In this document: positions 19,500 to 27,646 of the stretch, in pieces | How the letters are laid out: each line of letters starts with the position of its first letter | Position numbering within the stretch: position 1 is the first letter of the stretch | NCBI RefSeq assembly: GCF_001954275.1 | Contig: NZ_MBEU01000004.1 | Coordinates: 167,773-231,772, forward strand | DNA from: Mycobacterium sp. IS-836 | GTDB taxonomy: Bacteria; Actinomycetota; Actinomycetes; Mycobacteriales; Mycobacteriaceae | Direction: 5' to 3' | DNA length: 64,000 nt | Position numbers and translations under genes: made by a program | The notes under the pieces: model-generated | The model's database searches: none | Told to the model about the DNA's origin: nothing | What the model saw: only the letters and a program-made list of their open reading frames with translations

Positions 19500-21068
19500 C
19501 TAGACCTTTCGCGTGCGGTTCTTCCAATAGGGTTCGCGCAGCTGGGTTTTGAGGATCTTGCCGCTCGCGTTGCGGGGCAGTTCCGGCACGAACTCGACGG
19601 TTCGCGGGCATTTGTAGGCGGCCAGGTGCCGGCGGCAGAACTCGACGATGTCGCCGGCGTCGACGTCATCGGTGGTCACCACGATCGCCTTGACGGATTC
19701 GCCCCAGTAGTCGTCGGGCACGCCGATGACCGCGGCGTCGGCTACGGCGGGATGCTTGATGAGCACGCTTTCCACCTCGGGGCCGTACACGTTCTCGCCG
19801 CCGGTGATGACCATGTCCTTGAGCCGGTCCTCGATGTAGACATAGCCCTCGGCGTCGAGGCGGCCGATGTCGCCGGTGCACACCCAATCGTCGGCGGTGA
19901 TCGTCTCGGCGGTCGCCTCCGGGCGGTTCAGGTAGCCGGTCATATTTTGATTGCTTCGCACCCAGATTTCGCCCGGCTCACCGGCGGGCAACCGCTCGCC
20001 CGTGTCGGGATCGACGACCTGAATCTCGGTGCCCAGCACCGCCTTTCCCGCCGACAGCTGCAGGCCCGGTCGGGCCGCGTCGCGGTGGTCCGCGTCAGAG
20101 AGGGCGGTGACCGCGCCGCACAATTCGGTCTGCCCGTACACCTGCACGAATTTCGTGTCCGGCCACGTCGCGAGCGCTCGATGCAGCAGGGGCAGCGGCA
20201 TCGGCGCGGCGCCGTACACCAGGTGGCTCAGGCCGGAGAGCGTCGCACTTGCCGCCGCGCCGGCGTCCAGGAACCGGGCGATCACCGGGGGCACGAAGAA
20301 GGCGTGGGTCGCGCCGGCCCGTACCGCCGCGATCAAGGCCGCCGCGTCGGGCTCGCGCGTCATGATCGTCGGCACCCCGGCCCGGATGCCGAACAGCGCG
20401 TAGCCGATCCCCCCGACGTGGAAGAGCGGCATGGCGACGAGGTTGGCGTCCCCTTCGCCGAACGGAAACGCCGGTGCCAGGTTCGCCGAGTGGTTGACCA
20501 GCGCGCGCTGGCTCAACAGCACGCCCTTCGGCCGTCCCGTGGTGCCCGAGCTGTAGATCACCAACGCGGTCTCGCCGCCGTCGAGCTCGGTGTCGGCCGG
20601 TGCGGGCGACGCTGCGGCGAGCAAGGATTCGTACTCGTCGGCGTCACCGCCCACCACCACGACGCGCTCCAGGCCCGCGACCCGAGGGGCGACCGAGTCG
20701 ACCGTCGGGCGCAGTTCGGCCCCGACGAACAGCAGCCGGGCGCCGCAGTCGTCGAGCACGTGGACGAGCTCGTCTCCGATCACGCGCCAGTTGACGACGG
20801 TGGTGACGGCGCCGATCGACGCGGCGGCGAAGAGCACCTCCAGGCAGGCCGGGTGATTCTTGTCCAGGAACGCCACCGCCTGGCCACGCCGCACACCGGC
20901 GGCCCGCAGCGCGCCCGCCACGTGACGAATCCGCGACGCCCACTCGGCCCACGACCACTGCAAGTCCCCGTAGCGGATCGCGATGTCGTCCGGCCTGCGC
21001 CGCGCGTGCTGGTCGACGAATCCGGCAAGAGTCTCCGCGGTGCTGGTGGTGGTATCGGCTGGCGGCAT
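19500..21068 (-). CDS. Acyl-CoA synthetase (FadD-type, ANL family)
   Basis: 522 aa from the ATG at 21068; an in-frame GTG at 21083 would add five residues. Adenylation motifs are complete: [14 protein letters not shown] near residue 165, [42 protein letters not shown] and [15 protein letters not shown] with the catalytic Lys. Activates a carboxylic acid to its CoA thioester. The substrate is unknown; the hydratase and SDR genes on either side suggest one small fatty-acid-like or steroid-side-chain route. Confidence 0.88.
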   Translation of the reverse strand: MPPADTTTSTAETLAGFVDQHARRRPDDIAIRYGDLQWSWAEWASRIRHVAGALRAAGVRRGQAVAFLDKNHPACLEVLFAAASIGAVTTVVNWRVIGDELVHVLDDCGARLLFVGAELRPTVDSVAPRVAGLERVVVVGGDADEYESLLAAASPAPADTELDGGETALVIYSSGTTGRPKGVLLSQRALVNHSANLAPAFPFGEGDANLVAMPLFHVGGIGYALFGIRAGVPTIMTREPDAAALIAAVRAGATHAFFVPPVIARFLDAGAAASATLSGLSHLVYGAAPMPLPLLHRALATWPDTKFVQVYGQTELCGAVTALSDADHRDAARPGLQLSAGKAVLGTEIQVVDPDTGERLPAGEPGEIWVRSNQNMTGYLNRPEATAETITADDWVCTGDIGRLDAEGYVYIEDRLKDMVITGGENVYGPEVESVLIKHPAVADAAVIGVPDDYWGESVKAIVVTTDDVDAGDIVEFCRRHLAAYKCPRTVEFVPELPRNASGKILKTQLREPYWKNRTRKV

Positions 21069-21154
21069 CCTATGAGTGTGCACTGAGGGCTGCGGGTGTG
21101 CGGTGCGGGCGCCCTGAACGCACGCTCGATTCGGCTGGGCGTCGGTGTGCCAAC

Positions 21155-21952
21155 ATGACTGCCATGGTGAACAGTGATCGCGCCCGTTCTCGCACGTTCG
21201 TCGTCACCGGTGCGGCCTCGGGCATCGGCCTGGCCACCGCGCGGCGCCTGCTGGCCGAGGGCGGTAGCGTCGTCGGCGCCGACCTGGCGTCCCCGCCCGA
21301 CCTCGGCCCCGAATTCCGGTTCGTGACGGCCGACGTGAGCGACGAGACCGCGATCGCCGCCGTGCTGGAGGCGGTGCCGGACCGCCTGGACGGTGTCTTC
21401 CACGCTGCCGGCGTCGCGGGCGGCGGCCCGGTGCATCTGCTCGACCGCGCCGAATGGGACCGGGTGATCGGGATCAACCTCACCGGCACGTTTCTCGTGG
21501 CCAAGGCCGCGCTGGCGCGGATGATCGAGCAGGACCGCGTCGACGGCGAGCGGGGCTCGATCGTGACCGTCGCCAGCATCGAGGGCCTGGAGGGCACCGC
21601 GGGCGGCAGCTCGTACAACGCGGCCAAGGGCGGCGTCGTGTTGCTCACCAAGAACATCGCGCTCGACTACGGCCCCAGCGGCATCCGGGCCAACGCGATC
21701 TGTCCCGGCTTCATCGAAACACCAATGGCCCAAAGCGTTTTCGGACTGCCGGGCATGGAGGGCCCGCTGGCCTCCATCACCGAGGAGCACGCCCTGCAGC
21801 GGCTCGGCCAACCGGATGAGGTCGCGGCGATGGCGGCCTTCCTGCTGTCACCCGACGCCTCCTTCGTCAGCGGCCAGGCCATCGCCGTCGACGGCGGCTA
21901 CACGGCGGGTCGCGATCACGGTGTCGTCAAACTCTTCGGCTTCCCCGACTAG
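21155..21952 (+). CDS. Short-chain dehydrogenase/reductase
   Basis: 265 aa from the ATG at 21155 (a second in-frame ATG is at 21164). It has the NAD(P) motif [17 protein letters not shown], the NAG-like turn HAAGVAGGG, catalytic Ser in [11 protein letters not shown], and YNAAK with the Tyr and Lys. The C-terminal [15 protein letters not shown] is typical. It is divergent from the acyl-CoA synthetase gene. Substrate not inferable. Confidence 0.87.
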   Translation: MTAMVNSDRARSRTFVVTGAASGIGLATARRLLAEGGSVVGADLASPPDLGPEFRFVTADVSDETAIAAVLEAVPDRLDGVFHAAGVAGGGPVHLLDRAEWDRVIGINLTGTFLVAKAALARMIEQDRVDGERGSIVTVASIEGLEGTAGGSSYNAAKGGVVLLTKNIALDYGPSGIRANAICPGFIETPMAQSVFGLPGMEGPLASITEEHALQRLGQPDEVAAMAAFLLSPDASFVSGQAIAVDGGYTAGRDHGVVKLFGFPD

Positions 21953-21969
21953 CGCCCTAAGATTCGCGC

Positions 21970-22893
21970 ATGGTCACTCCTGACGAGGCGATCGACGCGA
22001 TCCGAGGTACCGGCGGAGCGCAGCCGGGCTGCCGGGCGTTGCACGCGAAAGGCACGCTGTACCGCGGCACTTTCACCGCGACACCCGACGGGGCCGTGCT
22101 GTCGCGCGCCAAACATCTGGATGGCTCGACGGTCCCGGCGCTGATCCGCTTCTCCAACGGATCGGGAAACCCGACACAGCCCGACAACTCGCCGGGCGTG
22201 CGCGGAATGGCAGTGAAGTTCACCCTGCCCGACGGCTCCACGACGGATGTCTCGACGCAGACCGCGCGGCTGTTCGTGTCGAGCACGCCGGACGGCTTCG
22301 TCGATCTGCTGAAGGCGATGCGGCCCGGCCTGACCACGCCGCTGCGCATGGCCCGGTACTTCCTCACCCACCCCCGGCTGCTCGGCGCGCTGCCGCTGCT
22401 GCGCGACGCCGGCAAGGTCCCGGCGAGCTACGCCACCACCGAATACCACGGGCTGCACGCCTTCCGCTGGATCGGCGGCGACGGCAGCACCAGATTCGTT
22501 CGCTACCACCTGATCCCGGCGGCGGGGGCGGCAGGTGTCTCCGGATCCGCCTCGGGCCAAGACTTTCTCACCGACGAGCTGGCCGCCCGCCTGGCCGGCG
22601 GGCCGGTGCGGTTCGACTTTCGCGTTCAGATCGCCGGGCCGAAGGACTCCACGGTGGACCCCTCGGCGCCGTGGCAGAGCACCGAGACGGTGACCGTCGG
22701 CACCCTCGAGATCACGGGATTGGACACCGAACGCGAGCGCGGCGACGACATCGTCGTGTTCGACCCGATGCGCGTCACCGACGGCATCGAACCTTCCGAC
22801 GACCCGGTGCTGCGCTTCCGCACGCTCGTGTACTCCGCGTCGGTCAAGCTACGCACCGGCGTCGATCGCGGTCCCGAGGCGCCGCCCGCCTGA
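21970..22893 (+). CDS. Haem-dependent peroxidase of the catalase fold (MAP2744c-like)
   Basis: 307 aa, much shorter than true catalases (about 480-750). The conserved distal His is in CRALHAKG (about residue 25), the Asn in RFSNGSGNP, and the proximal Tyr in FRTLVYSASVKLR near residue 288. The compact M. avium subsp. paratuberculosis protein MAP2744c of this type has been characterised as an organic-peroxide-dependent peroxidase with little catalase activity, and this looks like the same protein. Cytoplasmic: no signal peptide. Confidence 0.85.
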   Translation: MVTPDEAIDAIRGTGGAQPGCRALHAKGTLYRGTFTATPDGAVLSRAKHLDGSTVPALIRFSNGSGNPTQPDNSPGVRGMAVKFTLPDGSTTDVSTQTARLFVSSTPDGFVDLLKAMRPGLTTPLRMARYFLTHPRLLGALPLLRDAGKVPASYATTEYHGLHAFRWIGGDGSTRFVRYHLIPAAGAAGVSGSASGQDFLTDELAARLAGGPVRFDFRVQIAGPKDSTVDPSAPWQSTETVTVGTLEITGLDTERERGDDIVVFDPMRVTDGIEPSDDPVLRFRTLVYSASVKLRTGVDRGPEAPPA

Positions 22894-22914
22894 CGCGGAC
22901 TAAGCTCCTCGGGA

Positions 22915-23697
22915 GTGCTGCTCTCCCATGTGCTGTTGATCGCCCTGGCCGGGTTTGGCGCCGGTGCCATCAATGCGCTCGTCGGATCGGGCACGCTGAT
23001 CACGTTCCCGACGCTCGTCGCCCTCGGCTATCCGCCGGTCACGTCCACCATGTCGAACGCGGTCGGTTTGGTCGCCGGCAGCGTGTCGGGCACCTGGGGT
23101 TATCGCGCCGAGCTGCGCGGCCAGTGGAATCGGCTCGCCTGGCAGATCCCGGCATCGCTCTCGGGCGCGATGGTGGGCGCCTTCCTGCTCCTGCATCTGC
23201 CCCCGACGGTGTTCGCCCGGGTCGTGCCGGTGCTGCTGGTGCTGGCCCTGATCCTGGTCGTGATCGGGCCGCGGATCCAGTCGTGGGCGCGCCGGCGCGC
23301 CGAGGTAGAGGGCCGCTCGCCCGAGCACATCACGCCGGCGCGCAAGGCGGTGCTGGTGCTCGCCACCTTCGGAGTCGGGGTCTACGGCGGCTATTTCACT
23401 GCGGCGCAAGGCATCCTGCTGGTCGGCGTGATGGGTGCACTGCTGCCGGAGTCGGTGCAGCGGATGAATGCGGCCAAGAACCTGCTGACGCTGGTCGTGA
23501 ATGTCGTTGCGGCGGTGAGCTATACGCTGGTGGCCTTCGATCGCATCAGCTGGCCGGTCGCCGGGATCATCGCGGCAGGCTCGCTGATCGGAGGATTCCT
23601 CGGTGCGCGCTACGGGCGCCGGCTGTCGCCAAATGCGTTGCGCTCCACCATCGTCGTGGTGGGCCTCATCGGACTGTATCGGCTGCTGACGGTATAG
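22915..23697 (+). CDS. TauE/SafE family membrane permease
   Basis: 260 aa from GTG 22915 with about eight membrane segments. The N-terminal repeat GAINALVGSGTLITFPTLVAL and the second-half repeat YGGYFTAAQGILLVGVMGALLP are the two halves of the TauE/SafE (DUF81) fold. The family exports sulfite, sulfoacetate or other organic anions; the ligand here is unknown. It lies 21 bases after the peroxidase gene, probably in the same transcript. Confidence 0.87.
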   Translation: MLLSHVLLIALAGFGAGAINALVGSGTLITFPTLVALGYPPVTSTMSNAVGLVAGSVSGTWGYRAELRGQWNRLAWQIPASLSGAMVGAFLLLHLPPTVFARVVPVLLVLALILVVIGPRIQSWARRRAEVEGRSPEHITPARKAVLVLATFGVGVYGGYFTAAQGILLVGVMGALLPESVQRMNAAKNLLTLVVNVVAAVSYTLVAFDRISWPVAGIIAAGSLIGGFLGARYGRRLSPNALRSTIVVVGLIGLYRLLTV

Positions 23698-23711
23698 CGG
23701 GCGGGCGCCGT

Positions 23712-24818
23712 TCAGCTCAGCGTGGCCTCGGCGGCCGCCGCGACGACGTCCATCACCTCACGGCGCTTTCGCCAAGCCCGCAACTGCCGCATCGCACCGT
23801 TGCCCTGTGCGGCGATACGGTCGAGTTCCGCTGTGACGCGCCCGTATTCACCGAGCGCCTCCAACGCCGGGCGTAACCGCTGCACCAGGAAATGCAGCTG
23901 CTCACGGGCCGGCACCGCCCCGCGGCCGCCGACCAGATCGAGCGCCTGGCCCGCCAATCCGTCGTGGGCCGCCTTCCAGTACGCCGCCCGCAGCGCCGCG
24001 GGTTGCAGACGCCCGACGTCGTCGCCGCGGTCACGCGCGTCGAGCGCCGTCATCACCGCGGCCCGGATCAGCGTGGCGAGCAGCACGGTCTCGGCGACCG
24101 TCGCCGGCACGTCGGCCACCCGGACCTCGATAGTCGGGAAATTCTCCGATGCGCGCACGTCCCAATAGATCATCTTGCGATCGAGGATCACGCCGCTGTC
24201 GATCAGCATGGCCACGGTGCGGTCGTAATCCTCGGGCGCCGGGAAGAACGGCGGCGGCCCGGCGACGGGCCAGCGTCGCCACAGGACGCTGCGCCAGCTC
24301 GCGTAGCCGCTGTCGGCGTTGCGATACAGCGCGGAATTGGCCGACAGCGCCAGCAGCGACGGAAGCCACGGCCGCAGCCAGTTGCTGACGTGGATGGCCG
24401 TCGCCCGGTCGGGCACCTCCACGTGGACGTGGCATCCGCAGATCCCCTGCTCGTGGGCGATCATGCCGTACTGCTCGCCGATCCGCCGGTATCGCTCGGT
24501 GTCCGTGACGGGAAACTGGTGCGGCGTGGCCGGCGGCAGCCCCAGGGCCAGCAGCCGAACCCCGGCGGCCTCGGCGGCCTGTGCCGCGGTGCGCCGCAGC
24601 CGGATGAGTTCCTCGCCGAGTTCCGCACTGCCGCTCACCACGCTGGAGGTCGTTTCGACCTGGCAGCTGCTCAGCTCGAGCTGCAGTGTGACGCCGCGGC
24701 GCTCGGCTTCGTGCGCCACCGCCGTGTTGCGCGGGGCGGGCTCGCCGGTGTCCGGATCGACGAGGAGAAATTCCTCCTCAACGCCGAAGGTGGGCCTGAA
24801 ACTGGGAAGATCGCTCAT
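23712..24818 (-). CDS. Carboxylate-amine ligase, YbdK/glutamate-cysteine ligase 2 family
   Basis: 368 aa, near the size of M. tuberculosis Rv0433. It starts PTFGVEEEFLLVDPDTGEP, the GCS2 signature, and continues with CGCHVHVEVPDRATA and ASENFPTIEVRVADVP, which contain nucleotide and metal ligands. Homologues make gamma-glutamyl bonds weakly in vitro; mycobacteria use mycothiol, not glutathione, so the true product is unknown. It converges on the TauE-like gene. Confidence 0.85.
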   Translation of the reverse strand: MSDLPSFRPTFGVEEEFLLVDPDTGEPAPRNTAVAHEAERRGVTLQLELSSCQVETTSSVVSGSAELGEELIRLRRTAAQAAEAAGVRLLALGLPPATPHQFPVTDTERYRRIGEQYGMIAHEQGICGCHVHVEVPDRATAIHVSNWLRPWLPSLLALSANSALYRNADSGYASWRSVLWRRWPVAGPPPFFPAPEDYDRTVAMLIDSGVILDRKMIYWDVRASENFPTIEVRVADVPATVAETVLLATLIRAAVMTALDARDRGDDVGRLQPAALRAAYWKAAHDGLAGQALDLVGGRGAVPAREQLHFLVQRLRPALEALGEYGRVTAELDRIAAQGNGAMRQLRAWRKRREVMDVVAAAAEATLS

Positions 24819-24878
24819 CCAGCCTCCGAGGCCGCTAAGGGAAGCGACTGTGGCTCAACGTTTTTGGCGGGCGTCAGC

Positions 24879-25316
24879 TCACCAGCGAGCGGGCATCCCC
24901 AGCGCGGAGTCCTTGGTCGGGAAGATGGGCAGCAGGCCGCCGAGCCCGCATGCGTCGATGACTCGGGCGACGACGGGCTGGCGGCTGACCACGCGTAGTT
25001 CGATGCCACGGCGATGACATTGTTGCGCCTGGTCGGCGAGCACCGCGAACGCGCAGCAGGCCATGAAGTCGAGGCCGGTGACGTCGACCACCAGGGGGCC
25101 GGGCGGGGTCGCGACGTTGGCCGCCTCGGTGACCAGGTGGCGCCAGGCGTGCTCGTTGCAGGCGTCGATCTCGCCGCCGGCGTTGATCAGCACCGCGCCC
25201 TCGCACCGATCGGTTGTCGCCCGCAGCCTGCTCTGAGGATCGCCCAGCTCGTAGACCAGCCGGGTGCTGAGCATCAGATGGGGGCGCGATATCGGTTCTG
25301 CAGTGACCGGACTCAT
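24879..25316 (-). CDS. STAS-domain protein, anti-sigma antagonist-like (Rv2638-like)
   Basis: 145 aa from the ATG at 25316. The STAS core is GAVLINAGGEIDACNEHA, then PLVVDVTGLDFMACCAFAVL. In phospho-regulated anti-anti-sigma factors the second motif carries Asp-Ser-Ser-Gly; here the two Ser positions are Cys87 and Cys88 and the Asp is Ala, so Ser phosphorylation cannot be the switch. Redox control by cysteines is reported for mycobacterial RsfA and is possible here. It is divergent from the TetR gene. Confidence 0.8.
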   Translation of the reverse strand: MSPVTAEPISRPHLMLSTRLVYELGDPQSRLRATTDRCEGAVLINAGGEIDACNEHAWRHLVTEAANVATPPGPLVVDVTGLDFMACCAFAVLADQAQQCHRRGIELRVVSRQPVVARVIDACGLGGLLPIFPTKDSALGMPARW

Positions 25317-25384
25317 GATGGACTCCCTTCCACCGGCGCTTGGCGCCGGGATGGATGCCCGTCCTGCACGTCTGAAGACAGACT

Positions 25385-25433
25385 TTCGCGGATCGCGAAT
25401 CTCATTTGTATAACGAGACAGGGCGGTCTGTCT
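25385..25433. promoter_or_regulatory. Two palindromes between the STAS and TetR genes
   Basis: TTCGCG-N3-CGCGAA is at 25385-25399 and AGACAG-N6-CTGTCT at 25416-25433. The second has the look of a TetR-type operator and lies 20 bases before the TetR start codon at 25453, suggesting autoregulation. Either site could also act on the divergent STAS gene. Confidence 0.6.
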
Positions 25434-25452
25434 ACTGGCTGGCCTTAAGAGT

Positions 25453-26085
25453 ATGGTGAGGCGGGTCATGACAACGCCTGATGTCGCGACGTCCGCCACC
25501 CCGCCTCGTGAACGCATCGTGAACGCCGCATACGAGCTGTTCAGCAGGCGGGGCATTCGCGCGGTCGGCACCGATCAGGTGATCGAGCGGGCCGGTGTGG
25601 CAAAGGCGACGCTGTACCGGCATTTCGCGACGAAGGACGATCTCGTGCTGGCCGTGCTGCAGCGGCGTGAGGAGGTCTGGACGCACGGTTTGATCGAGGC
25701 GCAGTCACGCGAGCGCGGCACCACGCCGGAGGAACAGCTGCTCGCGATCTTCGACGTCATGCACGACTGGTTTCAGCTCCGCGACGGCTATGAGGGCTGC
25801 TCCTTCATCAACGTGTTGCTCGAGTTGGGGGCGGACCACCCGGCCGGGCAGGCCAGCGTCGCGCACATCGACAACGTTCGCGACATCGTCCGCCAACGCG
25901 CCGTGGCCGCGGGCCTGTCCGACGTCGAGGACTTCGCGTGGTCCTGGCACATCCTGATGAAGGGCGCCATTATTCTCGCGGCCGTGGGTGATCCCAATGC
26001 CGCCCTGCGCGCCCAGAAGATGGCCCGCACCCTGATCGAACAGCACCGCGCGCCCACGCCGGCGGTGGACGAGGCAGTGGGCTAG
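25453..26085 (+). CDS. TetR-family transcriptional regulator
   Basis: 210 aa (ATG 25453; ATG 25468 is an alternative). The N-terminal helix-turn-helix reads VGTDQVIERAGVAKATLYRHFATKDDLV in continuous form at about residues 38-65, the TetR signature. The ligand-binding half contains GCSFINVLLELG, seen in a subgroup of TetR proteins that sense small electrophiles or lipids. It probably represses itself and perhaps the divergent STAS gene. Confidence 0.88.
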   Translation: MVRRVMTTPDVATSATPPRERIVNAAYELFSRRGIRAVGTDQVIERAGVAKATLYRHFATKDDLVLAVLQRREEVWTHGLIEAQSRERGTTPEEQLLAIFDVMHDWFQLRDGYEGCSFINVLLELGADHPAGQASVAHIDNVRDIVRQRAVAAGLSDVEDFAWSWHILMKGAIILAAVGDPNAALRAQKMARTLIEQHRAPTPAVDEAVG

Positions 26086-26092
26086 CTGGGCG

Positions 26093-26758
26093 TCAGGCGG
26101 CGTCGACGGCCGTCGTCCCGGTCTTGCGCTCGTGCTCGGCCTCGAGTTCGGCGATCGCGCGGGATGTGCGCTCCCGCAACAGGATTGCCGCGATGCCGCC
26201 GGCCACCACGGCGACGACGAGCGCGATCCAGGAGAATCGCTCCAGCCACCGTTCGGCGGCCATCCCGGCGAAATAGACCAGCGCGGTGGTGCCGCCGGCC
26301 CAGCAGATGCCGCCGGAGACGTTGGCCGCCAGGAAGCGGGGGTAAGGCATCTTCAGCGCGCCGGCCAGCGGCCCGGCGAAGATTCGCAGCAGCGCGATGA
26401 AGCGGCCGAAGAACACCGCCCGAACTCCCCAGCGGTTGAACAACTTTTCGGCGAGCGCCACGTGCCCGGGACCGAAGTGTTTGGGAAAACGCCGGCCGAG
26501 CTTGTCGAACAGCGGCAGGCCGAACCGGCGCCCGATGCTGTAGCCGATCGAGTCGCCCACCACCGCGCCGATGACCGCGGCCGCGCCGACGCCGAGCGGG
26601 TTGACGGCCAGGTCGTGATGCGAGGACATCAGGGCGGCGCTCACTAGCACGATCTCGCCGGGAAGGGGCACGCCCAGGCTCTCGATCCCGACCACACCGC
26701 CGACTACGAGGTAGACCGCGAGCGGCGGGATTGACTGCAGCAAAGCCTGAACATTCAT
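26093..26758 (-). CDS. DedA-family membrane protein (Rv2637-like)
   Basis: 221 aa with four or five membrane segments and the DedA signatures ESLGVPLPGEIVLVSAALM, GDSIGYSIGRRFG and FFGRFIALLRIFAGPLAGAL. DedA proteins are undecaprenyl-phosphate or phospholipid flippases or support membrane potential. The conserved acidic Glu in PLPGE and the Arg in GRFIALLR are present. The ATG overlaps the SGNH hydrolase stop by ATGA. Confidence 0.9.
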   Translation of the reverse strand: MNVQALLQSIPPLAVYLVVGGVVGIESLGVPLPGEIVLVSAALMSSHHDLAVNPLGVGAAAVIGAVVGDSIGYSIGRRFGLPLFDKLGRRFPKHFGPGHVALAEKLFNRWGVRAVFFGRFIALLRIFAGPLAGALKMPYPRFLAANVSGGICWAGGTTALVYFAGMAAERWLERFSWIALVVAVVAGGIAAILLRERTSRAIAELEAEHERKTGTTAVDAA

Positions 26759-27588
26759 GGGTCAAGGATGCCTGACGGGCGCTCGATTCGCGCCGCAATG
26801 CCCTCGGCGCGGACCGGTTCCAGGCGCGGACGCTTCGGCACCCGCCCGTCGGCCGACGACAGACCGCGCATGCGGCGCCAAATCCAGGGGAAGAAACTGT
26901 CCTGCGCCCAGCGCAGGTGGCCGTACGCGCCGGTGGTGAACGACCGCGGCATCGGGTTGAGGCTGGCCGCGGCCCAGTCGTGGTTGCTGTCGGGCAGCCC
27001 GAGGGCTTCGGCGGCCGCGGCGGCAAACAGGATGTGTCCGTGGGTTGACGCGTGCACGCGATCGATGCTCCAGGTCTGCAGGTCGCGCATCGACGGCGCG
27101 CTGTACAGGTCGACGAGCCTGAACCCGTAGCGGTCGGCGGCGGCGCGGATGGCGTTGTTGATGCGGGCGAGCCGCGGGCCCACCACCCGGCCGAGCGGGA
27201 GGAACTGCGCGACGTTCGGGAAGGTCGTCGTCACCACCGTCGCCCCCGACCCGGCGAGCGCGGCGTAGACGTGGTCGAGGTCGGCGAGGGCGCGGCCGAA
27301 CGATCGTCCGGGCTGGATGACGTCGTTCATCCCGGCGCAGACGGTGATCAGATCCGGCCGCATCGCCAGCGCCTCCGGGACCTGCTCCCGGAGGACGTCG
27401 GCCACCAGCTTGCCGCGGATCGCGAGGTTGGCGTACTGCAGACCCGGATAGAGCGAATCGAGCATCGCGGCGAGCCGGTCGGCGAATCCCAGCACACCGA
27501 CGGTGTCGTCGCCGTCCCATAGGCCCTCGGTCTGGCTGTCACCGATGGCGACGTATCGGCTGTAGCCGGTCGGGTTGACCTCGCGCAC
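26755..27588 (-). CDS. SGNH/GDSL-family esterase
   Basis: About 277 aa; the GTG at 27588 (VREVNPTGYSRYVAIGDS) is the best start I can see. All four SGNH blocks are present: Ser in AIGDSQTEG, Gly in NLAIRGKL, Asn in AGMNDV and His in DRVHAST with the Asp three residues before it. No signal peptide. A lipid or carbohydrate ester is the likely substrate. It starts 58 bases after the TfuA stop on the same strand, so it may share a transcript with the RiPP genes, and it is coupled to dedA. Confidence 0.82.
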   Translation of the reverse strand: MREVNPTGYSRYVAIGDSQTEGLWDGDDTVGVLGFADRLAAMLDSLYPGLQYANLAIRGKLVADVLREQVPEALAMRPDLITVCAGMNDVIQPGRSFGRALADLDHVYAALAGSGATVVTTTFPNVAQFLPLGRVVGPRLARINNAIRAAADRYGFRLVDLYSAPSMRDLQTWSIDRVHASTHGHILFAAAAAEALGLPDSNHDWAAASLNPMPRSFTTGAYGHLRWAQDSFFPWIWRRMRGLSSADGRVPKRPRLEPVRAEGIAARIERPSGILDP

Positions 27589-27646
27589 GAAGCCGAGACT
27601 AATCGGGATCCGACGTGTTCTCCGCGTTGCTGCTCCGAGGTCGGCG

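Noticed and set aside
19479..21086. 535-codon plus-strand frame over the acyl-CoA synthetase gene
   Set aside because: Low-complexity Gly/Arg/Val-rich text; the minus strand has complete adenylation motifs.
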